64,000 nucleotides of DNA from Porphyrobacter sp. TH134 (GCF_002855495.1 NZ_PKRO01000011.1:18846-82845); one strand, 5' to 3'; counted from the first letter of the stretch, positions 1 through 9,248 are shown. A program made the numbers and translations. Notes: generated by a model from the letters alone, not told the origin.

Positions 1-487
1 CCTTGATGCCGAGATAGATACCATAGGCGGTGAACGGGCCGGGATCACCGCCCGCACTGCCCGCGCCTGTCACAGGAAGGCCCGAAACATGCGCGGTGCG
101 CTGGGATACCGCGACCATATCGGCTTCGGTGATACCAACGTCTTCAGCGGTCACGTAACGCCCGCCAAGACCCTCAACCGCATCGCCAAAGGCTGCCAGC
201 ATCTCAGGGGTCTTGATCCGCTGTTCATCGGCCAGGATCACGGCCTTGCCGCCGCCCATCGGCAGCCCGGCCATCGCGTTCTTGTAGCTCATCCCGCGCG
301 ACAAGCGCAGCGCATCGCGCATGGCGCCAGCCGGATCGCTGTAATGCCAGAACCGGGTGCCGCCCGCCGAAGGGCCACAATGGGTGGAATGGACCGCAAT
401 GATCGCTGTCAGCCCGCTCGCACGGTCGTGAACCAGTTGCACCAGTTCGTGCGCGTCGAAATCGGGCTCGGCCCAGAATGCGGTCAT
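1..487 (-). CDS. Glu/Leu/Phe/Val dehydrogenase family protein (leucine dehydrogenase-like), 3' end outside window
   Basis: The minus strand reads 162 codons from an ATG at 487 to the window edge, so only the N-terminal part is present. The sequence holds the family's substrate-binding segment with PMGGGKAVI, whose Lys is the catalytic or substrate-binding lysine of amino-acid dehydrogenases, preceded by a GGTRFW stretch and followed by a TAEDVG segment. These enzymes reversibly deaminate branched-chain or related amino acids with NAD+ in the cytosol. Leucine dehydrogenase is the best guess, because the short N-terminus and GGTR/GGGK spacing fit it better than hexameric glutamate dehydrogenase. 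The NAD-binding domain that would confirm this is not in the window. The tRNA-His gene lies about 50 bp upstream on the same strand. Confidence 0.8.
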   Translation of the reverse strand, partial: MTAFWAEPDFDAHELVQLVHDRASGLTAIIAVHSTHCGPSAGGTRFWHYSDPAGAMRDALRLSRGMSYKNAMAGLPMGGGKAVILADEQRIKTPEMLAAFGDAVEGLGGRYVTAEDVGITEADMVAVSQRTAHVSGLPVTGAGSAGGDPGPFTAYGIYLGIK

Positions 488-538
488 GCTATCTCCCCTG
501 TCGGGCGCGGTACTGCCAAGCAGCAAGCGGGGAGATGG

Positions 539-613
539 GGCGACCAACGGGGTTCGAACCCGCGACCTCCGGTACCACAAACCGGCGCTCTAACCAGCTG
601 AGCTATGGTCGCC
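539..613 (-). tRNA. tRNA-His (anticodon GTG)
   Basis: The minus strand folds into a complete cloverleaf. The acceptor stem is GCGACCA/TGGTCGC, the D arm is GCTC..GAGC, and the anticodon stem is CCGGT/ACCGG with loop TTGTGGT, giving anticodon GTG. The T arm is GCGGG-TTCGAAC-CCCGT. A G at position 613 sits in the -1 position and can pair with the C73 equivalent at 539, as is normal for tRNA-His. No CCA is needed in the call; the bases after 539 are CC. Confidence 0.95.
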
Positions 614-931
614 ACACACTCCTGCCCGCATACCACCATTTTGGTCGCTGCCAAGCCCGCGCGAAGAGGCGCGGTTTACGCAACGCAGACATACGGTCAA
701 GCGCCCTGACAAGGGAGGCGCGCCTCTTGCACAAAGGGCTGCCTGAGGAAAGCGAAAACTGCGCAGTGCGATTGTCAGCGCAAGATTATTACGCGATGCC
801 AAAATTGCGGTGCCCCGCCCTCACCGATCCAGCACCGTTCCGCGAATCCTTTGATCGCTCACAGCGACGCGAGGTCTGGCATCAGCCGCCTATCGCCGCG
901 CCAGCGCAAGCATAACACTGCGCCTCATACG
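614..931. other. Intergenic stretch with no supportable gene
   Basis: Between tRNA-His and the terminator of rpmE I see no reading frame on either strand that looks like a protein. The short open frames here are low-complexity Arg/Ala-rich translations typical of shadow frames in GC-rich DNA. It may hold the tRNA-His promoter, but no clear -35/-10 pair stands out. Confidence 0.5.
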
Positions 932-957
932 AAAAAGGCGACCCCGTCGGGCCGCCT
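932..957 (-). terminator. Intrinsic terminator after rpmE
   Basis: Read on the minus strand, GGCGGCCC-GAC-GGGTCGCC forms an 8-bp stem (one G-U pair) followed directly by TTTTT. It lies about 65 bp after the rpmE stop codon, which is the right place to end the minus-strand core block. Confidence 0.75.
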
Positions 958-1023
958 TCCTCCTGCGGTCAGAGACCGCAAACTTGTGCCGCGACCGGAA
1001 AGCCGCGAATCGCGTGACAGGGC

Positions 1024-1248
1024 TTACTTCTTGAGGCTGAGCCCACCGAAACGCTTGTTGAACTGGGCCACACGGCCGCCTTCGGAAACCTGCTGCTTGC
1101 CGCCGGTCCAGGCAGGGTGGCTCAGCGGATCGATATCGAGCGCAAGCACATCGCCTTCCTTGCCCCACGTCGAGCGGGTCTGGAATTCGGTGCCATCGGT
1201 CATCTTGACCGTGATCAGGTGATAATCGGGGTGACCTTCGGCCTTCAT
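1024..1248 (-). CDS. rpmE: 50S ribosomal protein L31
   Basis: This encodes a 74-residue basic protein with the L31 pattern: an N-terminal HPDYH segment, a [10 protein letters not shown] strand, then [11 protein letters not shown] and a C-terminal [14 protein letters not shown]31 binds the central protuberance of the large subunit and contributes to a bridge with the small subunit. The N-terminus lacks the CxxC zinc pairs of the zinc-binding form, so this is the Cys-free version, although its overall layout is that of alphaproteobacterial L31. It lies 115 bp downstream of fabZ on the same strand. A perfect 8-bp hairpin sits in its 5' leader, and a terminator follows. Confidence 0.93.
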   Translation of the reverse strand: MKAEGHPDYHLITVKMTDGTEFQTRSTWGKEGDVLALDIDPLSHPAWTGGKQQVSEGGRVAQFNKRFGGLSLKK

Positions 1249-1269
1249 GATGGTGTCCTTTGCAGCGTG

Positions 1270-1289
1270 GCGCCGGTACCGACCGGCGC
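1270..1289 (-). promoter_or_regulatory. Perfect hairpin in the rpmE leader
   Basis: GCGCCGGT (1270-1277) pairs perfectly with ACCGGCGC (1282-1289) across a 4-nt loop, 22 bp upstream of the rpmE start codon. No T-run follows it, so it is not a normal terminator. L31 leaders are known autoregulatory sites in several bacterial groups, so an RNA control element is possible, but this is inference from position. Confidence 0.4.
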
Positions 1290-1363
1290 TGCTATGAATG
1301 GGAAGCGGGGCCGATAGGCGGGAACGCTGACCAATGCAACCTCAGATGTCAGCGGGAACGCGA

Positions 1364-1840
1364 TCAGGCAGGCGGATCTGTCATCATGGCGGTGAACTCG
1401 ACCTCGCAGGTGGTCTTGCCCTCGACACTGGCAACGCCTTTGAACTTGTAGACGCGGCTGCGCTTTTGCGTGAACTCCACGTGCAGATCGAGCAGGCACC
1501 CCGGGGTCACGGGCGCACGGAACTTTGCGTTCTCGATCCCCATGAAGATCACCAGTTTCCCCGTGCCTGCCAACTCCATCGTCTCGATCCCGAGGATACC
1601 CGCCGCTTGGGCCAGTGCCTCGATCTGGAGAACGCCGGGCATGATCGGCGCGCCAGGGAAATGGCCCTGAAAGAACTGCTCGTTCATGCTCACGGCCTTG
1701 ACCGCGTGAATACGTTCTCCCAGCTGGATGGCCTTGACCCGGTCAACCAGCAACAGCGGGTAACGATGCGGCAAGGCCTTGAGGATCTTGACGATGTCAT
1801 AGCCGGACACCTCGCCCGCGCCGTTACCCGTGTCGCTCAT
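1364..1840 (-). CDS. fabZ: 3-hydroxyacyl-ACP dehydratase FabZ
   Basis: This is a 158-residue hot-dog-fold dehydratase that removes water from (3R)-hydroxyacyl-ACP in type II fatty acid synthesis. The hallmark [13 protein letters not shown] segment is present near residues 23-35. The active-site helix [20 protein letters not shown] follows, with the catalytic His in GHFPG and Glu in QIEALAQ. It is the last gene of the dxr-rseP-bamA-ompH-fabZ run and starts 19 bp after the ompH stop, so it is almost certainly cotranscribed. This gene order is conserved in proteobacteria and ties lipid synthesis to outer-membrane assembly. Confidence 0.96.
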   Translation of the reverse strand: MSDTGNGAGEVSGYDIVKILKALPHRYPLLLVDRVKAIQLGERIHAVKAVSMNEQFFQGHFPGAPIMPGVLQIEALAQAAGILGIETMELAGTGKLVIFMGIENAKFRAPVTPGCLLDLHVEFTQKRSRVYKFKGVASVEGKTTCEVEFTAMMTDPPA

Positions 1841-1859
1841 CGATCAGCTCCGGAACGGA

Positions 1860-2549
1860 TCAGCGGCCTGCCGGCGCCGCGGCATTGCCCGGCTGCGCGG
1901 CTTGCTGCTGCTGCTGTGCCTGCGCCATCTGGGCGGCGATCAGGCGCTGCTGGATTTCCTGGTAGATTTGCACGCCCTCACGGCTTGGCTGCCAACCGGC
2001 CGGCGGCACCACGCCAACACTTGCGACCTTGGCGTTGAGCGCGGTCGTCACCTGCTGGGTGATGTCGGCTTCCGGCGGCGCGAACAGCAGCGACGACGGA
2101 TCAATCACCATCTTGATCTGCTGCGCAGTCGTCACCTGCTCAAGCGCGGCGGGATACTGCATGATGATCTGCTCGATCGCGTAGACCCGCGCACCATCGA
2201 TCTGGTTGCCAAGGCCCTGAATTTCCTGCTCAAGGGTCTGAAGCTTGGCAAAATCAGGCGACTTCTGCATCGCGGCCTGTTCGCTGTCGTCAACCTGCTT
2301 GTCGCCGTTCTTGTCGAACTTGGCGAGCATGGTCTGGCGCTCCTGCGCCTTGGTACGGCGCAGTTCGTTTTGCTGGGCGTAAGTGGTGTTGACCTGCTCG
2401 TACGAGGTCTGGAACGCCGTGGTGCCGATGATGGTGCGTGAGATATCGACCGTGGCAAGACGGCCATCCACCTGAGCATGCGCAGGCAGCGCCGTCAGCG
2501 CCGTCAGCGCAACACCAGCCGAAGCGAGATATTTGGCAAGACGTGTCAT
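1860..2549 (-). CDS. OmpH/Skp family periplasmic chaperone
   Basis: This is a 229-residue protein with a Sec signal peptide (hydrophobic stretch, then ALPAHAQ). The mature part is rich in Gln, Ala and charged residues and should form the long helical tentacles of Skp-like trimers that hold unfolded outer-membrane proteins. An acidic DKNGDKQVDDSEQ segment near residues 75-87 resembles an EF-hand-like insertion, and the C-terminus is a poly-Gln/Ala tail. Both make it longer than the roughly 160 residues of enterobacterial Skp. The start codon overlaps the bamA stop by one base (TGATG), which indicates translational coupling with the assembly factor it serves. Confidence 0.9.
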   Translation of the reverse strand: MTRLAKYLASAGVALTALTALPAHAQVDGRLATVDISRTIIGTTAFQTSYEQVNTTYAQQNELRRTKAQERQTMLAKFDKNGDKQVDDSEQAAMQKSPDFAKLQTLEQEIQGLGNQIDGARVYAIEQIIMQYPAALEQVTTAQQIKMVIDPSSLLFAPPEADITQQVTTALNAKVASVGVVPPAGWQPSREGVQIYQEIQQRLIAAQMAQAQQQQQAAQPGNAAAPAGR

Positions 2550-5290
2550 CAGAATTGGGTTCCTACGTTAAAGGTGAAAGTACGCTCGTCATCGCCTTCC
2601 ACCTTGCGGATGGTCTGAGCGAAGTCGATGCGGAAAGGTCCAAAGGGCGAGTTCCAGTTCACCCCGATCCCGGCTGTCACACGCGGGCTGGGCGAATTGC
2701 CGAGGAAGACTTCGCGCAGGTTGGTGCCGGGTTGGATCGACAGGCGGTTGGGCGTGCCATCCGGCTGGGTCGGGCTGGTGGTGAACTGGCCGGTGGTGGG
2801 CACCTCATAAAGCAGCGCACCATTCGCGTCGCGCTGCTGGATGCCGCCGGGATTGACCGTAAGCACCGGTGTTTCAACACCCCACAAGGCGCCGACATCC
2901 GCCCAGATCGAAGGCCGCAAGCCAAGTTCGCGCGCGCCGCTCCCCAGCGGGATTTCAAGCTCGGCCCGGCCCAGATAGTAGTTGCGCCCCCCGATCGCAT
3001 CGTCACGCACCTGATTGCGCTCGGTTACATACAGGATGTTGCCGTTCGCATCCAGCCGCGGCCGCCCCAGATCGTCGAGCAGCGACTGCTGCGTGAGAAT
3101 CCGAGGGCCGACCCCGCGGATCGCAAAGCCGCGGATTTGCGGTTCGCCGAGGAAGAAGCGGTCGGTCAGCAGCACATCATCAACGCCTGCACCCGGGCGT
3201 TCCTGCAACGGAATGATCGTGCCGCCCTCAGCCAGGATCGAGAAGATGAAGCCTGAACTGCCGACATTCCAGAATTGCTGCGCCCGGCCGCGGAAGCGGG
3301 CGTAACGCACATCGCCGCCCAGCCCTGCAAACTCGGCGCTCAACGACACGGTCTTGCCCCGTGTTGGACGAACGCGCGAGTTGAGCGAATTGTAATTGAG
3401 GCTCAGGCCAACGATCGAGCTCAACCGCGTGCCGATCGCATCGCACAAGAAGCGCCCGGCCCGCAGCGGATCACACTCCCGCACGCCGTCGCCGTTAAGG
3501 TCCGAAAAGAACAGGTTTTCGTCGAGCGACACGTCTTCATAGTTGAGCGTGTAACTGCCCACCAGCGACATGTATTCGGTCAGCGGTACACCAGCGCGCA
3601 TCGAAAAACCGGTCGTGGCCTGCTGGAACGTCGTATTACGATCATTGCCGGTAAAGTTGAAGCTGTTGAAATCGCGCCGGTAAATGTCGATGCCGCCGGA
3701 GATATTCCGATCAAAGATATAAGGATCGGAGAAACTGATCTGCGCCGAGCGCGAGAACTGCGAATAGTTGATGCTGAGCCCGACAGTCTGCCCGCGCCCG
3801 CGGAAATTGCGCTGGCGGATGCTGCCGGCAAGAATGAACTGCTCGATCGAGGAAAAGCCGGCTGAAAATTGCAATTCGCCCGTCGGGCGTTCTTCGACGT
3901 TGGCCTCAAGGATGATGCGGTCGGGCGCGCTACCCTCGGTTTGCTTGACCTCGAAGTTTTCCTGAAAATAGGCCAGCGAGTTGATGCGCGCCGTGGTGCG
4001 CAGCACCCCGACCGAGTTGAACGCATCGCCCTCCGCCAGACGAAATTCGCGGCGAATGACCTTGTCCTGCGTGAGCGTGTTGCCGTTGATATCAACCCGC
4101 TCGACATAGACGCGCGGCGCTTCACGCAAGACGAAGGTGATGTTCATCTTGAGGTCGTCGGGCACGCGGTTGTAGCGCGGCTGGACGTCGGCAAAGGCAT
4201 AGCCGTAACGGCCCGCCAATTCGGTCAGCTGTTCGATGGTGTCTTCGACCAGCTTCGCGTTGTAAAAATCACCCGACTTCATCGGCAGCTGGGTGCTCAT
4301 CACATCGCTGTCAAAGTCGCGCAGCTGGCTATCGACCTTGACGTCGCCAAAGTTATAGCGCTCGCCCTCTTCCACCACATAGGTGATGATGAAGTCCTTC
4401 TGATCCGGCGTCAGTTCGGCCACCGCCGACACCACGCGGAAATCAGCATACCCTTCGGTCAAGTAAAACTGCCGCAACTTCTGCTGGTCGAAGGCAAGGC
4501 GGTCAGGGTCATAACTGGTGTTTGAGCTGAAGAAGCTGGTGAGCCGCGATTGCTTGGTCACCATTTCGCCGCGCAATTGGCCGTCAGAAAACTTCTCGTT
4601 GCCAAGAATATTGATCTGGCGGACCTTTGATTTGGGCCCTTCGGTGATCTCGAAGACGATATCGACCCGGTTCTGCGGCAGCTGCACCATCTTGGGCTCA
4701 ACCTGCGCGGCGAACCGGCCCTGACGCTTATAGAGTTCGATGATGCGGGCAACGTCAGCGCGCACCTTGGAACGGGTGAAGATCTGGCGCGGCGAAAGCT
4801 TGATTTCGGGCAGGATCTTGTCGGCCTTCAGCCGCTCGTTCCCTTCCAGAACGATGCGGTTGATCACCGGGTTTTCGGTCACATTGATCACGACATTGCC
4901 GTTGTCATTGCGGATCGAGAAATTGGCGAAAAGCTCCGTCGCGCCAAGATCCTTCAGCGCCTCGTCAGCGGCAGCAGAGGTGTATTCCTGCCCGACGCGC
5001 AGACGGATGTAGCTGAGAATGGTAGTGGGTTCGAGCCGTTCGGCACCGACCACAGTGATGGTGCTGATCGCGTTCGCGCGCGCTGGCAGAACAGGCGCAG
5101 GGGCTGCTGGCTGAGCAGTCGCCGCCGTTTCCGTTTGTGACTGGCCAGATTGTGACTGGGCAGACGCGAGCGCCGGAACCCCCGCAAGGATCGAACCACA
5201 GCACAGCAGGCTGGCCAGCCGGATGACCGGACGCGGGGCAGAGGCGTTGCAATTGACCGGCCAGGCGCCTGTCTTGCTCATTCGGTTCAT
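2549..5290 (-). CDS. bamA: Outer membrane protein assembly factor BamA
   Basis: This 913-residue protein has an N-terminal signal sequence ending near ASAQ and a Gln/Ala-rich linker. Five POTRA repeats follow (roughly residues 75-430), for example ITVVGAERLEPTTIL and VDINGNTLTQDKVIRREFRLAEGD. A C-terminal 16-strand barrel follows. The IRGFAIRGVGPR segment is the equivalent of the VRGF/Y motif in barrel loop 6, and the protein ends in the outer-membrane signature FNVGTQF. BamA inserts beta-barrel proteins into the outer membrane. It lies between rseP and ompH, with a 1-nt overlap to ompH and about 210 bp to rseP, where a promoter could sit. Confidence 0.97.
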   Translation of the reverse strand: MNRMSKTGAWPVNCNASAPRPVIRLASLLCCGSILAGVPALASAQSQSGQSQTETAATAQPAAPAPVLPARANAISTITVVGAERLEPTTILSYIRLRVGQEYTSAAADEALKDLGATELFANFSIRNDNGNVVINVTENPVINRIVLEGNERLKADKILPEIKLSPRQIFTRSKVRADVARIIELYKRQGRFAAQVEPKMVQLPQNRVDIVFEITEGPKSKVRQINILGNEKFSDGQLRGEMVTKQSRLTSFFSSNTSYDPDRLAFDQQKLRQFYLTEGYADFRVVSAVAELTPDQKDFIITYVVEEGERYNFGDVKVDSQLRDFDSDVMSTQLPMKSGDFYNAKLVEDTIEQLTELAGRYGYAFADVQPRYNRVPDDLKMNITFVLREAPRVYVERVDINGNTLTQDKVIRREFRLAEGDAFNSVGVLRTTARINSLAYFQENFEVKQTEGSAPDRIILEANVEERPTGELQFSAGFSSIEQFILAGSIRQRNFRGRGQTVGLSINYSQFSRSAQISFSDPYIFDRNISGGIDIYRRDFNSFNFTGNDRNTTFQQATTGFSMRAGVPLTEYMSLVGSYTLNYEDVSLDENLFFSDLNGDGVRECDPLRAGRFLCDAIGTRLSSIVGLSLNYNSLNSRVRPTRGKTVSLSAEFAGLGGDVRYARFRGRAQQFWNVGSSGFIFSILAEGGTIIPLQERPGAGVDDVLLTDRFFLGEPQIRGFAIRGVGPRILTQQSLLDDLGRPRLDANGNILYVTERNQVRDDAIGGRNYYLGRAELEIPLGSGARELGLRPSIWADVGALWGVETPVLTVNPGGIQQRDANGALLYEVPTTGQFTTSPTQPDGTPNRLSIQPGTNLREVFLGNSPSPRVTAGIGVNWNSPFGPFRIDFAQTIRKVEGDDERTFTFNVGTQF

Positions 5291-5499
5291 CCAGCAAAAA
5301 TCCCGTTTTCAACCCAGTGCGCCATGATGCTTGCCATCAGTGACGTGACATCGTGTCAGCAACCTTTCGCGCATCGTGCGCGCCAACCCATCCCGGCGCC
5401 CGCCTCTGCCCCATGTCCCCACCGCAATCAAGCCGCGTGGCACCAGATCGCCCCTGCGGCGAGACCTTTCACCGACAAAAGCGCCGCAGTCCGCCTGCC

Positions 5500-6621
5500 T
5501 CAGCTTCCGAAGATCGGCAGCGCCACAATGTCATTCACCGTCACCACCACCATAAGCATCAGCACCAGCGCAATGCCAGTGCGGTAGGCCCATTCCGTCG
5601 CCTGCGGCCCCACCGGCTTGCGGCGGATTGCCTCGGCCGCGTAGAACATCAGGTGCCCGCCATCGAGCGCGGGGATTGGCAAGAAATTGATGAATGCCAA
5701 ATTAAGCGAGATCAGCGCAGCAAAATGGATAAAGGCCGCAGCCCCCATGCTCATCTGCTCGCCCGAATATTTTGCGATCTTGAGCGGACCGCCCAGTTCC
5801 TTGACCGAACGCTCGCCTATGACAATCTGCTGGATGCCGGTGATCATCATCCCGGTGAAGTCCCAGCTTTGCCGGATACCGAGCGGGATGGCTTCAAATA
5901 CGCTCACCTTTTCAAGTTCGTACTTGCCGCCTGCCGGAGCAACGCCAATCAACCCCTCGGTGCTGACATTGCCAAAGCTGTCGGTATTTTCGACCCGCGC
6001 AGTAGCAAAGCTATAGTCGATTGTGCTGCCAGCACGCTCCACCGTAAAGACCATCTGCTTGCCCGGATTGAGCGCGATCTTGGTTTTCATATCGGTGAAA
6101 TCGCGGATCGGGCGACCATCAATCGCCACCACGACATCGCCCACTTTCAGCCCTGCGGCCTCAGCCACGCTGCCTTCGCTGAAAGCACCGATGGTGCGCG
6201 AATCCTCTTCGCCGACAATCACAGGCTTGCCGATGATCGCAAAGAAAGCGGCAAAAATGGCAATCGCAATCACCAGATTGGTGACTGGCCCGGCTGCCAC
6301 AATCAGCGCGCGTTTCCACAAGGCGGCATGCTGAAAGCTGCCCTCTTCGACGGGCGCAGCCGGATCGGGCACGCTGGCCGGGTTCATGTCGCCCTTGAAC
6401 TGAACATAACCGCCCAGCGGCAGCGCGGACAGTTTCCAGCGAGTGCCCTGCTTGTCGGTAAAGCCGACCAGTTCCTTGCCGAACCCAACCGAGAATGCAT
6501 CGGCCTTTACGCCGAACAACCGGCCCATCAGCAGGTGGCCAAGCTCATGCAGAGTAACGAGCGGCCCGAGCAACAGCAGGAAGCCGATCACATACATCCA
6601 GAAAGGGGGCGATTCAAACAA
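5500..6621 (-). CDS. rseP: RIP metalloprotease RseP (site-2 protease)
   Basis: This 373-residue inner-membrane zinc protease has HELGH in the first membrane segment (residues 25-29) and a second active-site motif, NFLPIPALDGGH, near the C-terminus. One PDZ domain (about residues 125-220) lies between them and includes GLKVGDVVVAIDG. It cleaves membrane-bound anti-sigma factors within the bilayer in the envelope stress response. The start overlaps the dxr stop by 8 bp. The dxr-rseP-bamA order matches the conserved proteobacterial cluster. Enterobacterial RseP has two PDZ domains; only one is obvious here. Confidence 0.95.
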   Translation of the reverse strand: MFESPPFWMYVIGFLLLLGPLVTLHELGHLLMGRLFGVKADAFSVGFGKELVGFTDKQGTRWKLSALPLGGYVQFKGDMNPASVPDPAAPVEEGSFQHAALWKRALIVAAGPVTNLVIAIAIFAAFFAIIGKPVIVGEEDSRTIGAFSEGSVAEAAGLKVGDVVVAIDGRPIRDFTDMKTKIALNPGKQMVFTVERAGSTIDYSFATARVENTDSFGNVSTEGLIGVAPAGGKYELEKVSVFEAIPLGIRQSWDFTGMMITGIQQIVIGERSVKELGGPLKIAKYSGEQMSMGAAAFIHFAALISLNLAFINFLPIPALDGGHLMFYAAEAIRRKPVGPQATEWAYRTGIALVLMLMVVVTVNDIVALPIFGS

Positions 6622-7780
6622 GGGCGTTGGTCTCCAGCAGGCTCAACGCTTGCCTGCGAGCAGATTGATCGACAGCGAGCACTTCTTCAAGGCTGGCAGG
6701 GCGCGGCGCATCGTTGCTGCGCTGGAGCGTCTCTTCCACCAGTGCGGCAATCCGGGTGAACGTGATCTGACCGCCAAGAAACGCAGCGACCGCGACTTCG
6801 TTGGCCGCATTGAGGATCGCGGGCGCGCTCCCGCCAGCGCGAATCGCCTCGCGCGCCAGGCGGGTGGCGGGAAAGCGGGTCTCATCGGGCGGAAAAAACG
6901 TGAGCTCGCCAATCGCTGCCAGATCCAGCGCGGGCAGCGGCGTTTCCATCCGCTGCGGCCAGGCAAGGCATGACGCAATCGGCACGCGCATGTCGGACGG
7001 CCCAAGCTGGGCCAGCGTTGACCGGTCGCGGAATTCGACCATTGAATGGATCACGCTTTGCGGATGGACGACAATGCCCAGCTTATCCAGTCCGACCGGG
7101 AACAGGTGATAGGCCTCGATATACTCGAGCCCCTTGTTCATCATCGTTGCGGAATCGACACTGATCTTGGCGCCCATCGACCAGTTGGGGTGCGCTACAG
7201 CCTCGGCCGGGGTCGCCGCATCAAGGCGGCTTTGCGACCATGTCCGCAGCGGCCCGCCGCTGGCGGTCAGCGTGATTTTGGACACATCCTCGATCCGGTT
7301 GCCCTGCAAGCATTGGAAGATCGCGTTGTGTTCAGAATCGGTCGGCAGCAGGGTTGCGCCGTGGCGAGCGACGGCTTGCATCAACACCTCACCTGCCGAG
7401 ACGAGCGCTTCCTTGTTGGCCAGCGCGATGACGCCGCCACGCTCGACCGCCGCCATGACAGGGGCAAGCCCGGCACAGCCGACAATCGCCGCCACGGTCA
7501 TGTCTACCGGACGCTGAGCTGCTTCAACCAGCGCTGCGCGCCCGCCTGCCGCTGCAATGCCACTGCTGCCAAGCGCCTCGCGCAATGCCGGCAAACACGT
7601 TTCATCACCCACGACGGCGAGCTTGGCCCCAAATTCGATCGCCAGCGCAGCCAGCTCTGTCGCGCTGCATTGCGCCGTCAAAGCGTCAACCTGCCAGGCA
7701 TCGCGGTTGCGCCGCACCAGATCCAGCGTCGATGCGCCAATCGAGCCGGTAGCGCCAAGCAGGGTTATCGAACGGGTCAT
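6614..7780 (-). CDS. dxr: 1-deoxy-D-xylulose 5-phosphate reductoisomerase
   Basis: This enzyme makes 2-C-methyl-D-erythritol 4-phosphate with NADPH, the committed step of the MEP isoprenoid pathway. The N-terminus MTRSITLLGATGSIG is the NADPH-binding loop. ALANKEALVSAGE, LLPTDSEHNAIFQCL and the MNKGLEYIEAYHLF metal/substrate segments are all present. I start it at the ATG at 7780 (388 residues), because the open frame extends upstream only with residues unlike the family, and this start leaves 7 bp to the cdsA stop. The product feeds UppS, encoded two genes upstream in the same run. Confidence 0.95.
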   Translation of the reverse strand: MTRSITLLGATGSIGASTLDLVRRNRDAWQVDALTAQCSATELAALAIEFGAKLAVVGDETCLPALREALGSSGIAAAGGRAALVEAAQRPVDMTVAAIVGCAGLAPVMAAVERGGVIALANKEALVSAGEVLMQAVARHGATLLPTDSEHNAIFQCLQGNRIEDVSKITLTASGGPLRTWSQSRLDAATPAEAVAHPNWSMGAKISVDSATMMNKGLEYIEAYHLFPVGLDKLGIVVHPQSVIHSMVEFRDRSTLAQLGPSDMRVPIASCLAWPQRMETPLPALDLAAIGELTFFPPDETRFPATRLAREAIRAGGSAPAILNAANEVAVAAFLGGQITFTRIAALVEETLQRSNDAPRPASLEEVLAVDQSARRQALSLLETNALV

Positions 7781-7787
7781 TGCCGCA

Positions 7788-8555
7788 TCATCCCAGCAAA
7801 AGGGTGACTTGTTCAATCACAAACAGCACAAAAAACACAGCGAGGAACCCGTCCAGCCGGTCAAACAAGCCGCCGTGCCCCGGAATGAGGCTGCCCGAAT
7901 CCTTTACGCCCGCGCGCCGCTTCATCCAGCTTTCGAAGAAATCGCCCGCCTGAGCGATTACGGCAATAACGATCCCGCCCACCACCGCGCCGGCCAGCAC
8001 CATCCCGTTGTAACCGGCAAAGATTGCCCCCGGACCGATATCGGCCACTTCGCTCACCACGCCCACCAGCGCCGACAGCACCGCCCCGCCAGCCAGCCCG
8101 GCCCAGGTCTTGGCAGGACTGATCTTCGGCGCGATTTTGGGGCCACCAATGGCGCGGCCAGCGAAATATGCGCCCACATCGACCGCCACCACCGGCAGGA
8201 TGAAGCCCAACAGAACACCAAGCGGCGCATAACCCGCCAGATCCGGGTCAAGCGGCAGCACCTGCCGCCCGTTGCGTACCGCCATGATCGCATAGGCCGC
8301 GCCGCCGATATAGAGCACCCCGGCGAAGAACCACAGCGTCTCACCAATCCCGCCCAAGCCAAAGCGGCCGATCAGCTTGTTCCATTCCCACAAGGCGCCA
8401 AGCGCCAGCAGCGCGACAAACGCGGTCCAGAACCATCCGCCCAGCCACAGCGCCCCGCCCGCCAGCACCAGCATGACGATAGCCGAGCCGAGCCGCACCG
8501 GCAGGTCGCTTACCCCTGCCGCAGTATCACCCACCCGCGCCTCACCGTCCGCCAT
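7788..8555 (-). CDS. cdsA: Phosphatidate cytidylyltransferase
   Basis: This 255-residue multi-pass membrane enzyme makes CDP-diacylglycerol from phosphatidate and CTP. The C-terminal CDP-alcohol signature is visible as SPAKTWAGLAGG...ESWMKRRAGVKDSGSLIPGHGGLFDRLDGFLA, with the metal-binding KDSG and GHGGxxDRxD residues. I chose the ATG at 8555, which overlaps the uppS stop by 14 bp; the longer open frame would only add a Cys/Arg-rich tail unlike the family. Its product is the substrate of the PssA encoded at 13102-14016. Confidence 0.93.
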   Translation of the reverse strand: MADGEARVGDTAAGVSDLPVRLGSAIVMLVLAGGALWLGGWFWTAFVALLALGALWEWNKLIGRFGLGGIGETLWFFAGVLYIGGAAYAIMAVRNGRQVLPLDPDLAGYAPLGVLLGFILPVVAVDVGAYFAGRAIGGPKIAPKISPAKTWAGLAGGAVLSALVGVVSEVADIGPGAIFAGYNGMVLAGAVVGGIVIAVIAQAGDFFESWMKRRAGVKDSGSLIPGHGGLFDRLDGFLAVFFVLFVIEQVTLLLG

Positions 8556-9219
8556 AGCGCCGCTCCCTCCGGGCAAAATCATCCAGCGCCTGCGACAGGT
8601 GCGCAGGCTCGAAATCAGGCCACAGCGTATCGACAAACAGCATCTCGGCATAGGCCGCCTGCCACAGCAGGAAGTTCGAGAGGCGGATTTCGCCGCTGGT
8701 TCGGATCAACAGATCAAGCGGCGGCAGATCGGCAGTATCGAGCTGCGCCGCGATGGTTCCGATTGTCACCTCGCCCAGTGCCGCGGCCTTGGTCGCAGCG
8801 CGCGCGATTTCGTGCTGACCGCCATAATTGAGCGCCACCGCGAGCGTCTGCTTGCCGTTCGCAGTCTGCGCCAGCGCGTCTTCCAGCATCGCGACAATAT
8901 CGGGCGCCAGGCTCTGCCAATCGCCGATGATCTTCAGCTTCACATTATTGGCAATGAATTCGGGCAGATCGGATTTGATGAACCGGCGCATCAGGTTCAT
9001 CAGATCATCGACCTCGTCTTCCGACCGCTTCCAGTTTTCCGAGGAGAAAGCATAAAGCGTCAGGCATTCAAGCCCGGTGCCTTCGAGCGAGCGCACCAGC
9101 CGGCGCACCGCTTCCACGCCGCGCTGATGACCCACCGCGCGCGGCAGGCCCCGTTTCTTGGCCCAGCGGCCATTGCCATCCATGATGATGGCCACGTGTC
9201 TGGCGCGCGACTGATCCAA
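8542..9219 (-). CDS. uppS: Isoprenyl transferase (undecaprenyl diphosphate synthase)
   Basis: This is a 225-residue cis-prenyltransferase. HVAIIMDGNGRWAKKRG carries the catalytic Asp (D14) and the pyrophosphate-binding residues. SSENWKRS and the C-terminal LIRTSGEIRLSNFLLWQAAYAE segment, with its conserved RTSGExRLSNF, are complete. It condenses isopentenyl diphosphate onto farnesyl diphosphate to give the lipid carrier of cell-wall synthesis. It lies 29 bp downstream of frr and overlaps cdsA. Confidence 0.96.
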   Translation of the reverse strand: MDQSRARHVAIIMDGNGRWAKKRGLPRAVGHQRGVEAVRRLVRSLEGTGLECLTLYAFSSENWKRSEDEVDDLMNLMRRFIKSDLPEFIANNVKLKIIGDWQSLAPDIVAMLEDALAQTANGKQTLAVALNYGGQHEIARAATKAAALGEVTIGTIAAQLDTADLPPLDLLIRTSGEIRLSNFLLWQAAYAEMLFVDTLWPDFEPAHLSQALDDFARRERRYGGR

Positions 9220-9248
9220 GCCCTGTCCTTACAACCCCCGAGCCAGCA

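Noticed and set aside
5353..6759. A 468-codon plus-strand frame opposite rseP
   Set aside because: Antisense to rseP, whose catalytic motifs are complete; no own domain or ribosome-binding site.
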